A stretch of DNA of 64,000 nucleotides from assembly GCA_020636135.1 (NCBI GenBank), contig JACJYK010000001.1:2590501-2654500 (forward strand), given 5' to 3'. The stretch is from Lewinellaceae bacterium (GTDB taxonomy: Bacteria; Bacteroidota; Bacteroidia; Chitinophagales; Saprospiraceae). Position numbers and translations under genes: made by a program. The notes beneath the pieces are model-generated. The model searched no databases. It saw only the letters and a list, made by a program, of their open reading frames with translations, and was not told where the DNA came from. Position 1 is the stretch's first letter. Every line of letters begins with the position of its first letter. Positions 17,246-26,992 of this stretch are shown one piece after another.

Positions 17246-20074
17246 ATGAAGAAGAACGAACTGGAGTTCCAATTACGTAATATTTTACCTGCCGGGAGGG
17301 TCAAAACACGTTTGATCGACCGGTATGCCTATGCCAGCGACGCCAGCCACTTTTACCTTCTTCCGGAAGCAGTAGTACAGCCGATTACGGTGGATGAAGT
17401 GAAGTCATTGTTCCGGATTTCCCACCAATTAAAAGTGCCTATGACATTCCGCGCTGGAGGCACGAGCTTGTCCGGTCAGGGCCTCAGCGATGGCATCCTG
17501 GTTGACCTGAGCAATTATTGGCGGAAGATCATTCCCGAGCAGAATGGCCATTTGGTCCGGGTAGAGCCCGGAGCGATCGGAGCTCATGTCAACCGCGTAT
17601 TACGACCTTTCGGACGCAAGATCGGACCGGATCCGGCATCGATCAATGCGGCCATGATGGGTGGGATCCTTTCCAACAATTCCAGTGGCATGTGCTGCGG
17701 GGTACTTAACAACTCCTACCATACCCTGCAATCCATGACCTTTCTGCTGCCCAATGGCCATACTTACAATACGGAGATCCAAAGCGATTATGAGCGCTTT
17801 GAGCAGGAGGACTCCGAAATTGCAGAAGGGATCATCCATCTGAAGCAGGGCATCCTGAGCCAACCCGATCTGGTTCACCGAATCCGAAAAAAGTATCAGC
17901 AAAAAAACACCGTAGGGTACGGACTAAATGCTTTTCTCGACTTTGAACATCCTCTTGATATTCTGACCCATGTCCTGATCGGAGGGGAAGGAACGCTGGC
18001 CTTCATTGCTGAGGCAGTGCTCAGAACCCTGCCCGACCTGCCCCACAAACTGACGGGAATGCTTTATTTTGATCATCCGGCTACGGCCTGTGCTTCCATA
18101 GCGGAATTAAAAACGACCGGTGCTGAAGCCCTGGAATTTATGGACCGGGCTTCTCTGCGATCGGTCGAAAATATGCCCGGAGTCCCCCCATTTCTCAAAG
18201 AATTACCAGAAAATGCTTCAGCCATACTTTGTGAGTTTCAGCAAAACACGCCTGCTGCCCTGAAGGATCAGTATCAGGCTGCTGAACCGCTGTTTGCCCA
18301 GCTCCCCCTGATCATGGCTCCACAATTCACCAGTGATCCTGCCGAGCAGGCCCTCCTCTGGAAGATACGCAAAGGCATGTATCCTTCCGTTGCCGGCATG
18401 CGGGCCAAAGGGACCTCGGCACTATTGGAGGATATTACCTTCCCGGTGGACCGATTAGGAGATGCTGTCATCGATATCCAGGCCCTATTTAAAAAACATG
18501 GCTACGAACAAGGCATCATCTTCGGACATGCCAAGGATGGTAATCTGCACTTCGTGGTCTCCCAGTCGTTTGCCACTGAAAAGGACATTGCTGATTACGA
18601 ACTGTTTAACGACGACTTGTTCAGCATGGTACTGAAAAAGTACGATGGCTCTTTGAAAGGAGAACACAGTTCAGGAAGAGCTGTCACCGCTTACATTCCC
18701 AAAGAGTGGGGTCCGGATGCGTATGCCATCATGGAAAAACTTAAAAACCTGGTCGACCCGGAGCATCTGCTAAACCCGGGCATTGTCGTTTCCGATGATC
18801 CCTTGACCCATATCCATAACCTGAAGGTTATGCCTGTGGTAGACCCTGAAGTCGACCGATGCATCGAATGTGGTTTTTGTGAACATGTATGCCCAAGCCG
18901 CGACCTGACCCTTACTCCACGGCGAAGAATTGGTATCCGGAGGGCCATCAAACGGGCTCAGATGACCGGGCAACATCAAACTGCAAAAGAACTGCAGCAA
19001 GCATTTCAATACGACGGTATGGATACCTGTGCGGTGGATGGTCTTTGCGCCACGCAATGTCCTGTTGATATCAATACCGGTGATCTGATCAAAAAACTGC
19101 GAAGAGAAAAGCATTCGGCTATTCAGAACAGTCTGGCTAAATGGACCGCCAATAACTTCAGCATTGCCGAAGCCGCTGCCCGGGTGGCGCTCAAAACCGG
19201 GCAGCGCATCAATAAAATTCTGGGCAAAAACCGGATGACCCGGACCACCCACTGGATGCGGAAAAGACATTTACCGATACCTCAGTGGTCGAACGCGCTC
19301 AATGAGCTGAGTGTACCTAAATCTGGTAAAATCATGGACTCCGGCCAGGGCTTCACAACCCAGCTGGAAGTGTGCTATTTTTCATCATGCATTACCCGCA
19401 TGATGGATGGAGAATTCTTAAACCATTTTTTATCCGTCTGTCACAAAACCGGGATAGGGCTCATCTATCCGGATCCCATAAACGGGGCCTGCTGCGGTCA
19501 GATCTTTTCATCCAAAGGGTACCAACCGGCATTTGAAATTATGGTCAACAAGACCATCAACCGATTGTATGAAGCATCGAAACAGGGAACATTGCCAATT
19601 GTGCTGGATGTAACCAGCTGCACCCAAACCATCCGGGGTTGCCGACCCTACCTACAGGATGAAAACCAGATAAAATTCGATACATTGGAATTTTTGGATA
19701 TCATTGAATTTGCAGCAGACTTCATGCTGCCCAGGCTAAAAATTACGCACCCAAAGAATCGCATTGTATTGCACCCGGTCTGTTCAGCGGTAAAAATGGA
19801 CTTGGTTTCCAAGTTGCAAAAAATTGGAAATGCCTGCGCCGAAAATTGCCTGATCCCAGCTAGTGCCGGCTGTTGCGGAATGGCCGGTGACCGTGGATTT
19901 TTAGTTCCTGAATTGACTACTGCGGCAACCAGGCTGGAAGCTTCTGAAGTACAGTCGCTGTCCGATAACAATGGTTGCTATTCAACATCTAAAACCTGCG
20001 AAATGGCTATGTCAGAGGCCGTCGGTAAAAATTATGCCTCGATATTGAAACTATTGGATGAGGTGTCCATATAA
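17246..20074 (+). CDS. FAD-linked oxidase with Fe-S and CCG domains (glycolate/D-lactate dehydrogenase type)
   Basis: A 942-residue single-chain enzyme from ATG 17246 (AAGG directly upstream; a TTG seven codons earlier is less likely). N-terminal FAD_binding_4 domain (FRAGGTSLSGQGL, SNNSSGMCCGV), then the FAD-oxidase C-terminal domain (about 240-500). Two [4Fe-4S] motifs follow: CIECGFCEHVCP from Cys539 and CAVDGLCATQCP from Cys595. Last is a paired CCG domain (CCG at 749-751 and 876-878), which usually binds an extra cluster or quinone. This architecture fuses the GlcD, GlcE-like and GlcF functions and occurs in D-lactate or glycolate dehydrogenases feeding electrons to quinone. The aminotransferase 44 bases downstream hints at glycolate as substrate, giving glyoxylate, then glycine. 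Substrate remains inferred. Confidence 0.88.
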   Translation: MKKNELEFQLRNILPAGRVKTRLIDRYAYASDASHFYLLPEAVVQPITVDEVKSLFRISHQLKVPMTFRAGGTSLSGQGLSDGILVDLSNYWRKIIPEQNGHLVRVEPGAIGAHVNRVLRPFGRKIGPDPASINAAMMGGILSNNSSGMCCGVLNNSYHTLQSMTFLLPNGHTYNTEIQSDYERFEQEDSEIAEGIIHLKQGILSQPDLVHRIRKKYQQKNTVGYGLNAFLDFEHPLDILTHVLIGGEGTLAFIAEAVLRTLPDLPHKLTGMLYFDHPATACASIAELKTTGAEALEFMDRASLRSVENMPGVPPFLKELPENASAILCEFQQNTPAALKDQYQAAEPLFAQLPLIMAPQFTSDPAEQALLWKIRKGMYPSVAGMRAKGTSALLEDITFPVDRLGDAVIDIQALFKKHGYEQGIIFGHAKDGNLHFVVSQSFATEKDIADYELFNDDLFSMVLKKYDGSLKGEHSSGRAVTAYIPKEWGPDAYAIMEKLKNLVDPEHLLNPGIVVSDDPLTHIHNLKVMPVVDPEVDRCIECGFCEHVCPSRDLTLTPRRRIGIRRAIKRAQMTGQHQTAKELQQAFQYDGMDTCAVDGLCATQCPVDINTGDLIKKLRREKHSAIQNSLAKWTANNFSIAEAAARVALKTGQRINKILGKNRMTRTTHWMRKRHLPIPQWSNALNELSVPKSGKIMDSGQGFTTQLEVCYFSSCITRMMDGEFLNHFLSVCHKTGIGLIYPDPINGACCGQIFSSKGYQPAFEIMVNKTINRLYEASKQGTLPIVLDVTSCTQTIRGCRPYLQDENQIKFDTLEFLDIIEFAADFMLPRLKITHPKNRIVLHPVCSAVKMDLVSKLQKIGNACAENCLIPASAGCCGMAGDRGFLVPELTTAATRLEASEVQSLSDNNGCYSTSKTCEMAMSEAVGKNYASILKLLDEVSI

Positions 20075-20089
20075 TCGAATCTTCATCCT

Positions 20090-20097
20090 TAAATTTG
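20090..20097 (+). promoter_or_regulatory. candidate Bacteroidota -7 element before aminotransferase
   Basis: TAAATTTG matches the TAnnTTTG consensus exactly and lies 21 bases before the start codon. No good -33 TTG is placed correctly, so this is weak. It may give the aminotransferase a promoter of its own. Confidence 0.25.
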
Positions 20098-20118
20098 TGC
20101 TGCTAAGCCAGAATTGAC

Positions 20119-21231
20119 ATGTCAACAACCTTTAATCCCCCTACCCGAGTATTGATGGGTCCCGGACCATCCGACGCGCATCCGCGTGTTTTGCAAGCCA
20201 TGGCAAGGCCCCTGATCGGACATCTGGATCCGGAATTTATCCGGCTCATGGATCAGGTCAAAACCATGATCCAGGACACCTTATACACCCGTAATCATCT
20301 CACCTTTGTTGTTTCAGCTCCAGGCAGTGCAGGTATGGAGACCTGTCTGGTCAATTTGCTGGAACCCGGCGATGAATGCATCATCTGCATTAATGGTGTA
20401 TTCGGTGGCAGAATGGCAGACATAGCATCCCGTTGCGGCGCCACCGTCCATAAAGTTGAAACCGAGTGGGGTAAAATCACCGAACCTGACCAGGTGCGGG
20501 CGGCACTGAAGATCTGCCCGAAACCCAAACTACTTGCACTGGTACACGCTGAAACCTCCACCGGAGCTCTGCAACCCATCCGGGAAATCAGTGACCTGGT
20601 CCATGAGGTAGGCGCGTTATTGGTGGTTGACGCAGTCACTTCCTACGGTGGCGTACGACTGCATATGGATGAATGGGGCATTGATGCCCTGTATTCCGGA
20701 TCACAAAAGTGCCTGAGCGCCCCTCCCGGATTATCACCCGTAAGTCTTTCCGCTGCAGCGATCGATGTTCTGGATCACCGCAAAACCAAGGTTCAGTCCT
20801 GGTTTCTGGATCTGACCATGGTTAAAAACTACTGGGAAGGCTCACGCCGCGCCTACCACCATACCGCACCGGTTTCTGCGATTTACGCATTGCATGAAGC
20901 ACTGGCACTGGTGATCGAAGAAGGTATTGAACACCGTTGGGAACGTCATCACCAGGTACACCTGCTCCTGAGATCCAAACTCGAAGCATTGGGCTTCCGC
21001 TATCTGGTGGAAGAAGATTACCGGCTTCCAAATCTGAATTCCGTTTATCTGCCGGAGGGCGTTGATGAAGCTGTTATGCGCCAGCGCTTGCTGAATGAAT
21101 ACAATATTGAGGTGGGTGGCGGACTCGGCGCCTTCGCAGGGAAAATCTGGCGGATAGGCCTGATGGGAGAAAGCTGTACACCCAATCACGTGCATATGCT
21201 GATCGGCGCACTGGAGGATCTGCTTCCTTAA
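20119..21231 (+). CDS. class V aminotransferase (alanine-glyoxylate / serine-pyruvate type)
   Basis: A 370-residue PLP enzyme. The N-terminal MGPGPSDAHPRVLQAMA is the standard opening of the alanine-glyoxylate/serine-pyruvate aminotransferase group. The cofactor Lys is Lys197 in GSQKCLSAPPG, and VDAVTSYGG holds the Asp that contacts the pyridine nitrogen. Full length for the family. It moves an amino group between alanine or serine and glyoxylate or pyruvate in the cytoplasm. Together with the FAD/Fe-S dehydrogenase just upstream it could form a two-step route from glycolate to glycine, or be used in serine metabolism. This pairing is inference from position. Confidence 0.88.
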   Translation: MSTTFNPPTRVLMGPGPSDAHPRVLQAMARPLIGHLDPEFIRLMDQVKTMIQDTLYTRNHLTFVVSAPGSAGMETCLVNLLEPGDECIICINGVFGGRMADIASRCGATVHKVETEWGKITEPDQVRAALKICPKPKLLALVHAETSTGALQPIREISDLVHEVGALLVVDAVTSYGGVRLHMDEWGIDALYSGSQKCLSAPPGLSPVSLSAAAIDVLDHRKTKVQSWFLDLTMVKNYWEGSRRAYHHTAPVSAIYALHEALALVIEEGIEHRWERHHQVHLLLRSKLEALGFRYLVEEDYRLPNLNSVYLPEGVDEAVMRQRLLNEYNIEVGGGLGAFAGKIWRIGLMGESCTPNHVHMLIGALEDLLP

Positions 21232-21285
21232 GAGCTTAATGATCCTTGGTATACACCATTACTTGGTGGTCTGTAATAAGCGGGG

Positions 21286-22365
21286 CTAAAGGGTTGTATC
21301 GCTTGCGGATGAAGAATGTGTTTTTATCCGGTCGGTAGCTTTGCGCTCGATACTTCTCCAGGCTGTGACAAACCCCATTGCTTTCCGCATTTCATACAAA
21401 GTCTTCTGAACTTCCTTTCGAACTTTTTGTGTGCCATCATAAATGACCTCGTCGACAAACCCTTTCTGTTGTTCGAAATGAGCCCTGCGTTCCCGGATAG
21501 GATCCAGAAAGGCATTTAGCGCCCTTGCCAGCTTTTCTTTTACTTCCACATCGCCAACCGTTCCCTGCTGGTAACGTTCTTTCAGGTTCTGAATTTCTGC
21601 TTTGTCGGGATTGAATATATCGTGGTAAATAAACACGGGATTCCCTTCTATCCTACCGGGGATGTCAGCCCGGATCCGATTCGGATCGGTGAACATACCC
21701 ATGACTTTCTTATCAACCGATTTGCTGTCATCTGACAAATAGATGGTGTTATTCAGTGATTTGCTCATCTTGGCACCTCCGTCTGTCCCTACCAGGGTAG
21801 GCACATCACCCACCAGTACCTCCGGTATCGGAAATACCTCTCCATAGAGGTGATTGAAGCGACGGGCGATCTCCCGGGTTACTTCCACATGGGCTGCATT
21901 ATCCTTTCCCACGGGTACAAGCTCACCTTTGACACACAGGATATCAGCCGATTGCAGCACCGGATAGCCCAGCAGGCCGTACGGCATTTCGGATTTGCCG
22001 GTATCGCGGGCCATTTCTTTCAGACTGGGGATCCGTTCAAGCCGAGGTACAGAGATAAGATTTTGAAACAGGGTGTTCATTTCCGCTACTTCCGGGATTG
22101 CCGACTGCAGATAGAAAGTTGCCAGATCAGGGTCAATACCTGCTGCGATGTTATCCAGTACCAGGTGCCGGGCATTTTCAGCCGTTTTCTGAATGTCCTC
22201 CTTGCTATTTTTAGTGGTCAGCATGTGCAGGTCGGCAATGATGAAAAAACACTCATAGGCCCGATGCAGTCGCACACGATTTTCCAGGGTGCCCACGTAA
22301 TGACCCAAATGCAATTTCCCGGTTGGGCGGTCTCCGGTCAGGATCCTTTTCTTAGCATGCTCCAT
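21286..22365 (-). CDS. trpS: tryptophan--tRNA ligase
   Basis: About 359 residues. The class I signatures are clear: HLGH (HIGH box) within TGDRPTGKLHLGHYVG and KMSKS at residues 199-203. DRPTGKLHLGH is specific for tryptophanyl-tRNA synthetase, and length is normal. I choose ATG at 22365 (MEHAKKRILTG) since family members start just before KRILTGDRPTG; the in-frame ATG ten codons upstream would add a non-conserved stretch. It charges tRNA-Trp. The upstream neighbour on the same strand is the GH3 gene, but the tandem repeat between them suggests separate expression. Confidence 0.95.
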   Translation of the reverse strand: MEHAKKRILTGDRPTGKLHLGHYVGTLENRVRLHRAYECFFIIADLHMLTTKNSKEDIQKTAENARHLVLDNIAAGIDPDLATFYLQSAIPEVAEMNTLFQNLISVPRLERIPSLKEMARDTGKSEMPYGLLGYPVLQSADILCVKGELVPVGKDNAAHVEVTREIARRFNHLYGEVFPIPEVLVGDVPTLVGTDGGAKMSKSLNNTIYLSDDSKSVDKKVMGMFTDPNRIRADIPGRIEGNPVFIYHDIFNPDKAEIQNLKERYQQGTVGDVEVKEKLARALNAFLDPIRERRAHFEQQKGFVDEVIYDGTQKVRKEVQKTLYEMRKAMGFVTAWRSIERKATDRIKTHSSSASDTTL

Positions 22366-22458
22366 CCGGCAAAGGTAACGAAATTCCTCCCTCATCCCAT
22401 CTTCAATGCCCCTGGCTGTATCAGCGTATAGTTATGAAGCATTGAGGTCTTTGGGATT

Positions 22459-22528
22459 CCTTTTCCCTTTATCCTTTATCCTTTCTCCTTTGTCCTTTGT
22501 CCTTTATCCTTTCTCCTTTTCCCTTTAT
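22459..22528. repeat. heptanucleotide tandem repeat, ten units
   Basis: Ten back-to-back 7-bp units of the form CCTTTNT (CCTTTAT, CCTTTCT, CCTTTGT, with two CCTTTTC variants); on the minus strand this is AAAGGA-rich. It lies wholly between the GH3 stop and the trpS start, with a strong purine/pyrimidine strand bias. Confidence 0.9.
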
Positions 22529-22541
22529 CCCCATTCTAACC

Positions 22542-24728
22542 TCATTTCACCTTCAGGGTTACTTCCTGCCATCCTGGCATGCCCAACTCCCGGGAACGGG
22601 GGGTAGGCAACGATCCTCCCAGATATACCTTAAAGTCACCGGATTCCACCTTTTGGCTGCCATCGTTCAGTACTAAGGCCAGTTGCTCAGGCCCGATGGT
22701 AAACTCGACCGTTGTTTCTTCACCGGGTTTTAGGTGTATCCGTTTTACCCCTTTCAATGAAAACAGCGGTGTCGGCGCCGATCCGGCAACATCGTGAATG
22801 TACAACTGCACCACTTCATCGGATGCGTAGGAGCCACTATTCCTTACGACAACCGAAGCCACCGTGGATCCATTGGCCATAATCTCCGATGCAGATAATT
22901 TAAGGTTACTGTACTCAAAAGTGGTGTAACTCAATCCAAAGCCGAACGGATACAAAGGCTCCGCTTCCATGTAGCGATAGGTCCGGCCGGTCATGTTATA
23001 ATCCTCATAGGGCGGCAGCTGATCCAGGCTCTTAGGAAATGTTACCGGCAGTCTTCCGGAAGGCGAAACCTTGCCAAAAAGGATATCAGCAACAGCATGT
23101 CCGCCCTCTTCACCGGGATACCAGGCCATGATAACAGCATCGGCAATTTCCTGCACCTCGGTCAGATTGAGCGGGCACCCCCCGGTGATGATGGCGATAA
23201 CAGGTTTATTGTGACCTTGCTTCAGCTTCCGGAGGAATTCGATCTGGTGTGGAGGAATGATGTATTCGAGCATATCACCGGCATGGTCGGAAGCGATGGC
23301 CGCACCCTCTTCACCTTCGAGGGCGCCGGTGATCCCCAGAACGGCAAAATTGGCATCACTGCCGGCGGCATTTCCGGTGGTCCAGTCGGCAGGATTCGTA
23401 TTCGGCCGGTCGAGCAGAATACCCGTCCGGTATTGAAGCTGACTCCCTGGAGCAATGGCTGCGGATATCCCTTCCAGAAAGGTGACCATTTCCGGATTGA
23501 CTCCGTAATAGTTGCCGATCAGAGCATCTATATTGGCGGCATTGGGACCCGTAATGAAATACTTGGGCAAATCATTTCTCAAAGGCAGGACACCATTATT
23601 CTTAAGGAGAACAATCCCTTTCTCCGCAGTCTCCCGCGCCAGTTCCCGGTGAGATGAACTATTGATCACCTCAGGACCTATGTGCGCATAGGGATTATCA
23701 TCATCCGCATCAAACATACCCAGTTTAAACCGGGTTACCATCAGGTGACTCAGTGCCTCATCAATCTCCTTTTCCGTTATCAGGCCACGCTTGACGGCAT
23801 CCACGAGTGAACCATAAGAGTTGCCACAATTCAGAACAACGCCGTTTTTTACTGCTTCGGCAGAGGCTTCAGCAGCATCGGCGGAGAAATGATGGCCGGT
23901 GCGGCTGTAAAAATCAGCGATTGCCCAGCAATCACTCAAAATATGTCCCTTAAAACCCCAGGACTTAACCAATATATCCTGAAGCACGCGGTGGTTTGCG
24001 CAACAAGGTTCGCCATCGGTGGCATTGTAGGCGCACATCACTGCTTCCACGCCTGCATTGACCAGGCTATGAAAGGCAGGCAAATAGGTTTCATTCAGAT
24101 CCTTCTCCGATACTACCGCATCAAATTCGTGACGCAATTTTTCCGGGCCGCTGTGGACTACGAAATGTTTTGCACACGCTGCGGTTTTCAGGTAATGCGG
24201 ATCGTCGCCCTGCATGCCCCGGACAAATGCTGCACCCAACTGACTGGTAAGGAACGGATCTTCACCATACGTCTCCTGGCCCCGCCCCCAGCGAGGGTCC
24301 CGGAATATATTGACATTGGGAGACCAGAAAGTAAGGCCACCATACTGTTCATGGTATCCCTGATTGATCGCCGCCTGGTACATGGCGCGAGCCTCATCGG
24401 AAATGGCGTCCGCCACCCGGTAGATCAGGCTGGGGTCAAATGTCGCACCCAATCCGATGGCCTGAGGGAATATGGTCGCAGTTCCGGACCGTGCTATCCC
24501 ATGCAGTGCTTCATTCCACCAGTTGTAGGCAGGCAATCCCAGCCGAGGAATGGCCGGCGCTGAATGCATCATCTGGTCGGCTTTTTCTTCCAGGGTCATG
24601 CGGCTGACCAAATCCGCAGCGCGCCGTTCATAACTCAGCCTGGTGTCCAGATAATCCGGGGACTGTGCCATACACCAGCCGGTAAAACCGATCACCATAC
24701 ATGCTGGTAAAATATTCTTAAGCTTCAT
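22542..24728 (-). CDS. glycoside hydrolase family 3 (beta-xylosidase/beta-glucosidase type)
   Basis: A 728-residue enzyme with a signal peptide (cut near WCMAQ). Landmarks of GH3: WWNEALHG near residue 70, FRDPRWGRGQETYGEDP at 142-158, Lys187-His188, and the catalytic nucleophile Asp266 in LSDCWAI. A central alpha/beta sandwich and a C-terminal fibronectin-III-like domain (about 625-720) complete the usual three-domain form. The pattern is closest to the beta-xylosidase/alpha-arabinosidase branch, but substrate cannot be fixed from the sequence. Expected in the periplasm, trimming oligosaccharides. The general acid/base in the second domain was not assigned. Confidence 0.92.
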   Translation of the reverse strand: MKLKNILPACMVIGFTGWCMAQSPDYLDTRLSYERRAADLVSRMTLEEKADQMMHSAPAIPRLGLPAYNWWNEALHGIARSGTATIFPQAIGLGATFDPSLIYRVADAISDEARAMYQAAINQGYHEQYGGLTFWSPNVNIFRDPRWGRGQETYGEDPFLTSQLGAAFVRGMQGDDPHYLKTAACAKHFVVHSGPEKLRHEFDAVVSEKDLNETYLPAFHSLVNAGVEAVMCAYNATDGEPCCANHRVLQDILVKSWGFKGHILSDCWAIADFYSRTGHHFSADAAEASAEAVKNGVVLNCGNSYGSLVDAVKRGLITEKEIDEALSHLMVTRFKLGMFDADDDNPYAHIGPEVINSSSHRELARETAEKGIVLLKNNGVLPLRNDLPKYFITGPNAANIDALIGNYYGVNPEMVTFLEGISAAIAPGSQLQYRTGILLDRPNTNPADWTTGNAAGSDANFAVLGITGALEGEEGAAIASDHAGDMLEYIIPPHQIEFLRKLKQGHNKPVIAIITGGCPLNLTEVQEIADAVIMAWYPGEEGGHAVADILFGKVSPSGRLPVTFPKSLDQLPPYEDYNMTGRTYRYMEAEPLYPFGFGLSYTTFEYSNLKLSASEIMANGSTVASVVVRNSGSYASDEVVQLYIHDVAGSAPTPLFSLKGVKRIHLKPGEETTVEFTIGPEQLALVLNDGSQKVESGDFKVYLGGSLPTPRSRELGMPGWQEVTLKVK

Positions 24729-24921
24729 ATCAGGTATTTTAATTGGCGGATCTTCCCAAAATGGTGTTGGAAAGTAAATTATTGATTCAAAAGTGGTTTG
24801 AAAAGTTACCAGGCACTTTTTTAATAAAAGAAAACCTTAATCAGTCTCACCGGTGATCTAATTCACTAATGAAGTCCTGTGACATGCGGTAATTCGCTGC
24901 ATCAAAACATAAAAGCTGATC

Positions 24922-25746
24922 ATGCTCCATGCAAATAATTTCAGAATGCCCCTATTGATCTTTAGCCTATTCTTATTGATTCTTGGATGTAACCAGACAT
25001 CAAATGGCATAGAAACCCAATCGACAGCCGCTGAAAACGTAAACCGGTATTGTGTTGTCTGCCATACCAGCCAAAACTTACCGGAAGAAAGCCTGATTGC
25101 CCCTCCGCTGGAAGCGGTAAAGCGTCGCTATCAGACAGAGTATCCGGTCCGGGATACATTTATACAGCAAATGACCTCCTTCGTACTGTATCCGGACCAT
25201 GAGAAAGCCCTCATGTTCGGCGCTGTCCGCAGGTTCCAGATCATGCCGAAACAGCCCATAGAGGGCGCGGCAATTGCAGAGATCGCGGCCTTTATATTTG
25301 ACAACAGGCTGGACCAGCCGGATTGGTTTGAGGCCCATTATCAACAGAGTCATCCGCAAGCCAGTGCAAGCCTTCCCGACTATCAGGATCAATTTAAACA
25401 ACTGGACGAGACTATGGATCTGCATCTGAACGAAGGGGCAAAATGGATCATACCGAACGAACTTTTCGCCAGAGTAAGACAACTCCAGGCTTATGTCAAT
25501 AGCCTGAAGTCAGAAAACAGCCTGGAGGATTATCCGATAATAGCACAAGCCATCCGAAGCAAAATGCCGTCCACCTCAATGAGCGCTTTTGATAACAATA
25601 CGGTATACAGGAATTTCCAAAGTGTCCTGGAAACAAAAATCGCCTACCTGGAACAATCGGAAACCAAAGAGCAGGGTGAATATGCCTTGCTGCAGATCAA
25701 CCAACAACTGCTGTTGTTTGATGCTTACTTTATGGCTAAAGAATAA
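24922..25746 (+). CDS. monoheme c-type cytochrome lipoprotein
   Basis: A 274-residue lipoprotein (signal LLILGC; the start at 24922 is preferred because it supplies an Arg in the n-region). One heme motif, CVVCH, lies about residue 42, and a likely axial Met occurs in QIMPKQP, followed by the helix AAIAEIAAFIFD that typically closes a cytochrome c domain (about 35-125). The C-terminal ~150 residues are helical and unassigned. It should carry electrons at the periplasmic or outer-membrane face. It lies 61 bases before uxuA, but a functional tie is unclear. Confidence 0.8.
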   Translation: MLHANNFRMPLLIFSLFLLILGCNQTSNGIETQSTAAENVNRYCVVCHTSQNLPEESLIAPPLEAVKRRYQTEYPVRDTFIQQMTSFVLYPDHEKALMFGAVRRFQIMPKQPIEGAAIAEIAAFIFDNRLDQPDWFEAHYQQSHPQASASLPDYQDQFKQLDETMDLHLNEGAKWIIPNELFARVRQLQAYVNSLKSENSLEDYPIIAQAIRSKMPSTSMSAFDNNTVYRNFQSVLETKIAYLEQSETKEQGEYALLQINQQLLLFDAYFMAKE

Positions 25747-25807
25747 ATCCGCCGGCTGAAGGATAAGTCCGGAAATCGCTTATTTTCAGGTCAAAATTAA
25801 GTTGTAC

Positions 25808-26992
25808 ATGATTGGAATGGAACAGACCATGCGCTGGTTCGGGCCGAATGATCCGGTATCGTTGCGTGATATCCGGCAGGCAGGATGTACCGGAATAGTG
25901 ACCGCCCTGCATCATTTACCGGTAGGTGTGGTGTGGACGGTGGATGAGATCCGGTCCCGGCAGGCAGAGATTGAATCAGCAGGTATGAATTGGTCGGTCG
26001 TAGAGAGTTTGCCTGTTCATGAAGATATTAAAAAAAGGAGTGGGAATTACCGGCAATACATAGCCAATTACCGGGAAAGCCTCCGTAATCTGGGTTCCTG
26101 CGGGGTCCCTGTCGTCACATACAACTTTATGCCGATCCTGGACTGGGTACGAACCAATCTGGAGTATGTGGTCGAAGATGGCAGCCGGGCATTGCGCTTT
26201 GAGCTGGAGGCATTGATTGCCTTTGATCTTTTTATGCTGGAGCGGCCAAATGCCGCACAGGAGTACTCTCCGTCCCATATCGCGATGGCCAAAGTCTATT
26301 TTGACCAATTAGGTGACCAAGCTAAGCAAGAGCTCTACAATACCATCCTGCAGGGATTGCCCGGCAGTGAAGAATCCTTTACAAAGGAAGAAGTTCTTAC
26401 CGCGTTAAATCAATACCGCCACATTGGTCCGGATGACCTTAAGAGTCACTTATTTGAATTTTTAGAGGAGGTAACGCCCACTGCAGAAGAAGCTGGCGTA
26501 GTCTTGGCAATCCATCCCGACGATCCGCCATTTTCTGTGCTTGGACTGCCGCGGATCATGAGTACCGAGCAGGATATTGCCGACCTGATAACTGCGGTTC
26601 CCGCTCTGTCAAACGGTCTTTGTTTTTGTACCGGGTCTTACGGAGCGCGGCCGGACAACGATGTGTCAGGCATGGCGGCACGCTATGCAGATAGGGTTTA
26701 TTTCTTGCACCTCCGTAATACCAGACGGGATTCCAGCGAACATTTTTATGAGGCGAATCACCTGGAGGGCGATACCAATTTACCGGAAGTGATCTTACAG
26801 ATGACCCTGGAAATGCAGCGGCGCAAACAATCCATACCGGTGCGCCCCGATCATGGCCATCAGATGCTGGACGACCTGGATAAAAAGACCTATCCTGGCT
26901 ACAGTGCCATCGGTAGATTAAGAGGGTTGGCCGAAATCCGCGGTGTCGAAGCGGGCATCCAGCACTTGTTAAAAGCCACCCAATCCTTATGA
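25808..26992 (+). CDS. uxuA: mannonate dehydratase
   Basis: A ~394-residue protein closely following the UxuA family along its length: MRWFGPNDPVSLRDIRQAG, TALHHLPVGVVW, WSVVESLPVHEDIK, YNFMPILDW, IHPDDPP, CTGSYG, HLRNT and RPDHGHQM (metal-binding and catalytic regions). It dehydrates D-mannonate to 2-keto-3-deoxygluconate in glucuronate catabolism and needs Mn2+ or Fe2+. Starts at 25808 or 25817 are both possible; the latter matches the usual MEQT start. No uxaC, uxuB or kdgK is adjacent, so the rest of the pathway lies elsewhere. It overlaps the next gene by 4 bases. Confidence 0.95.
   Translation: MIGMEQTMRWFGPNDPVSLRDIRQAGCTGIVTALHHLPVGVVWTVDEIRSRQAEIESAGMNWSVVESLPVHEDIKKRSGNYRQYIANYRESLRNLGSCGVPVVTYNFMPILDWVRTNLEYVVEDGSRALRFELEALIAFDLFMLERPNAAQEYSPSHIAMAKVYFDQLGDQAKQELYNTILQGLPGSEESFTKEEVLTALNQYRHIGPDDLKSHLFEFLEEVTPTAEEAGVVLAIHPDDPPFSVLGLPRIMSTEQDIADLITAVPALSNGLCFCTGSYGARPDNDVSGMAARYADRVYFLHLRNTRRDSSEHFYEANHLEGDTNLPEVILQMTLEMQRRKQSIPVRPDHGHQMLDDLDKKTYPGYSAIGRLRGLAEIRGVEAGIQHLLKATQSL

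Noticed and set aside
22459..22528. CRISPR-like array
   Set aside because: The units are 7 bp, contiguous and without spacers; there are no cas genes nearby. It is a simple tandem repeat.
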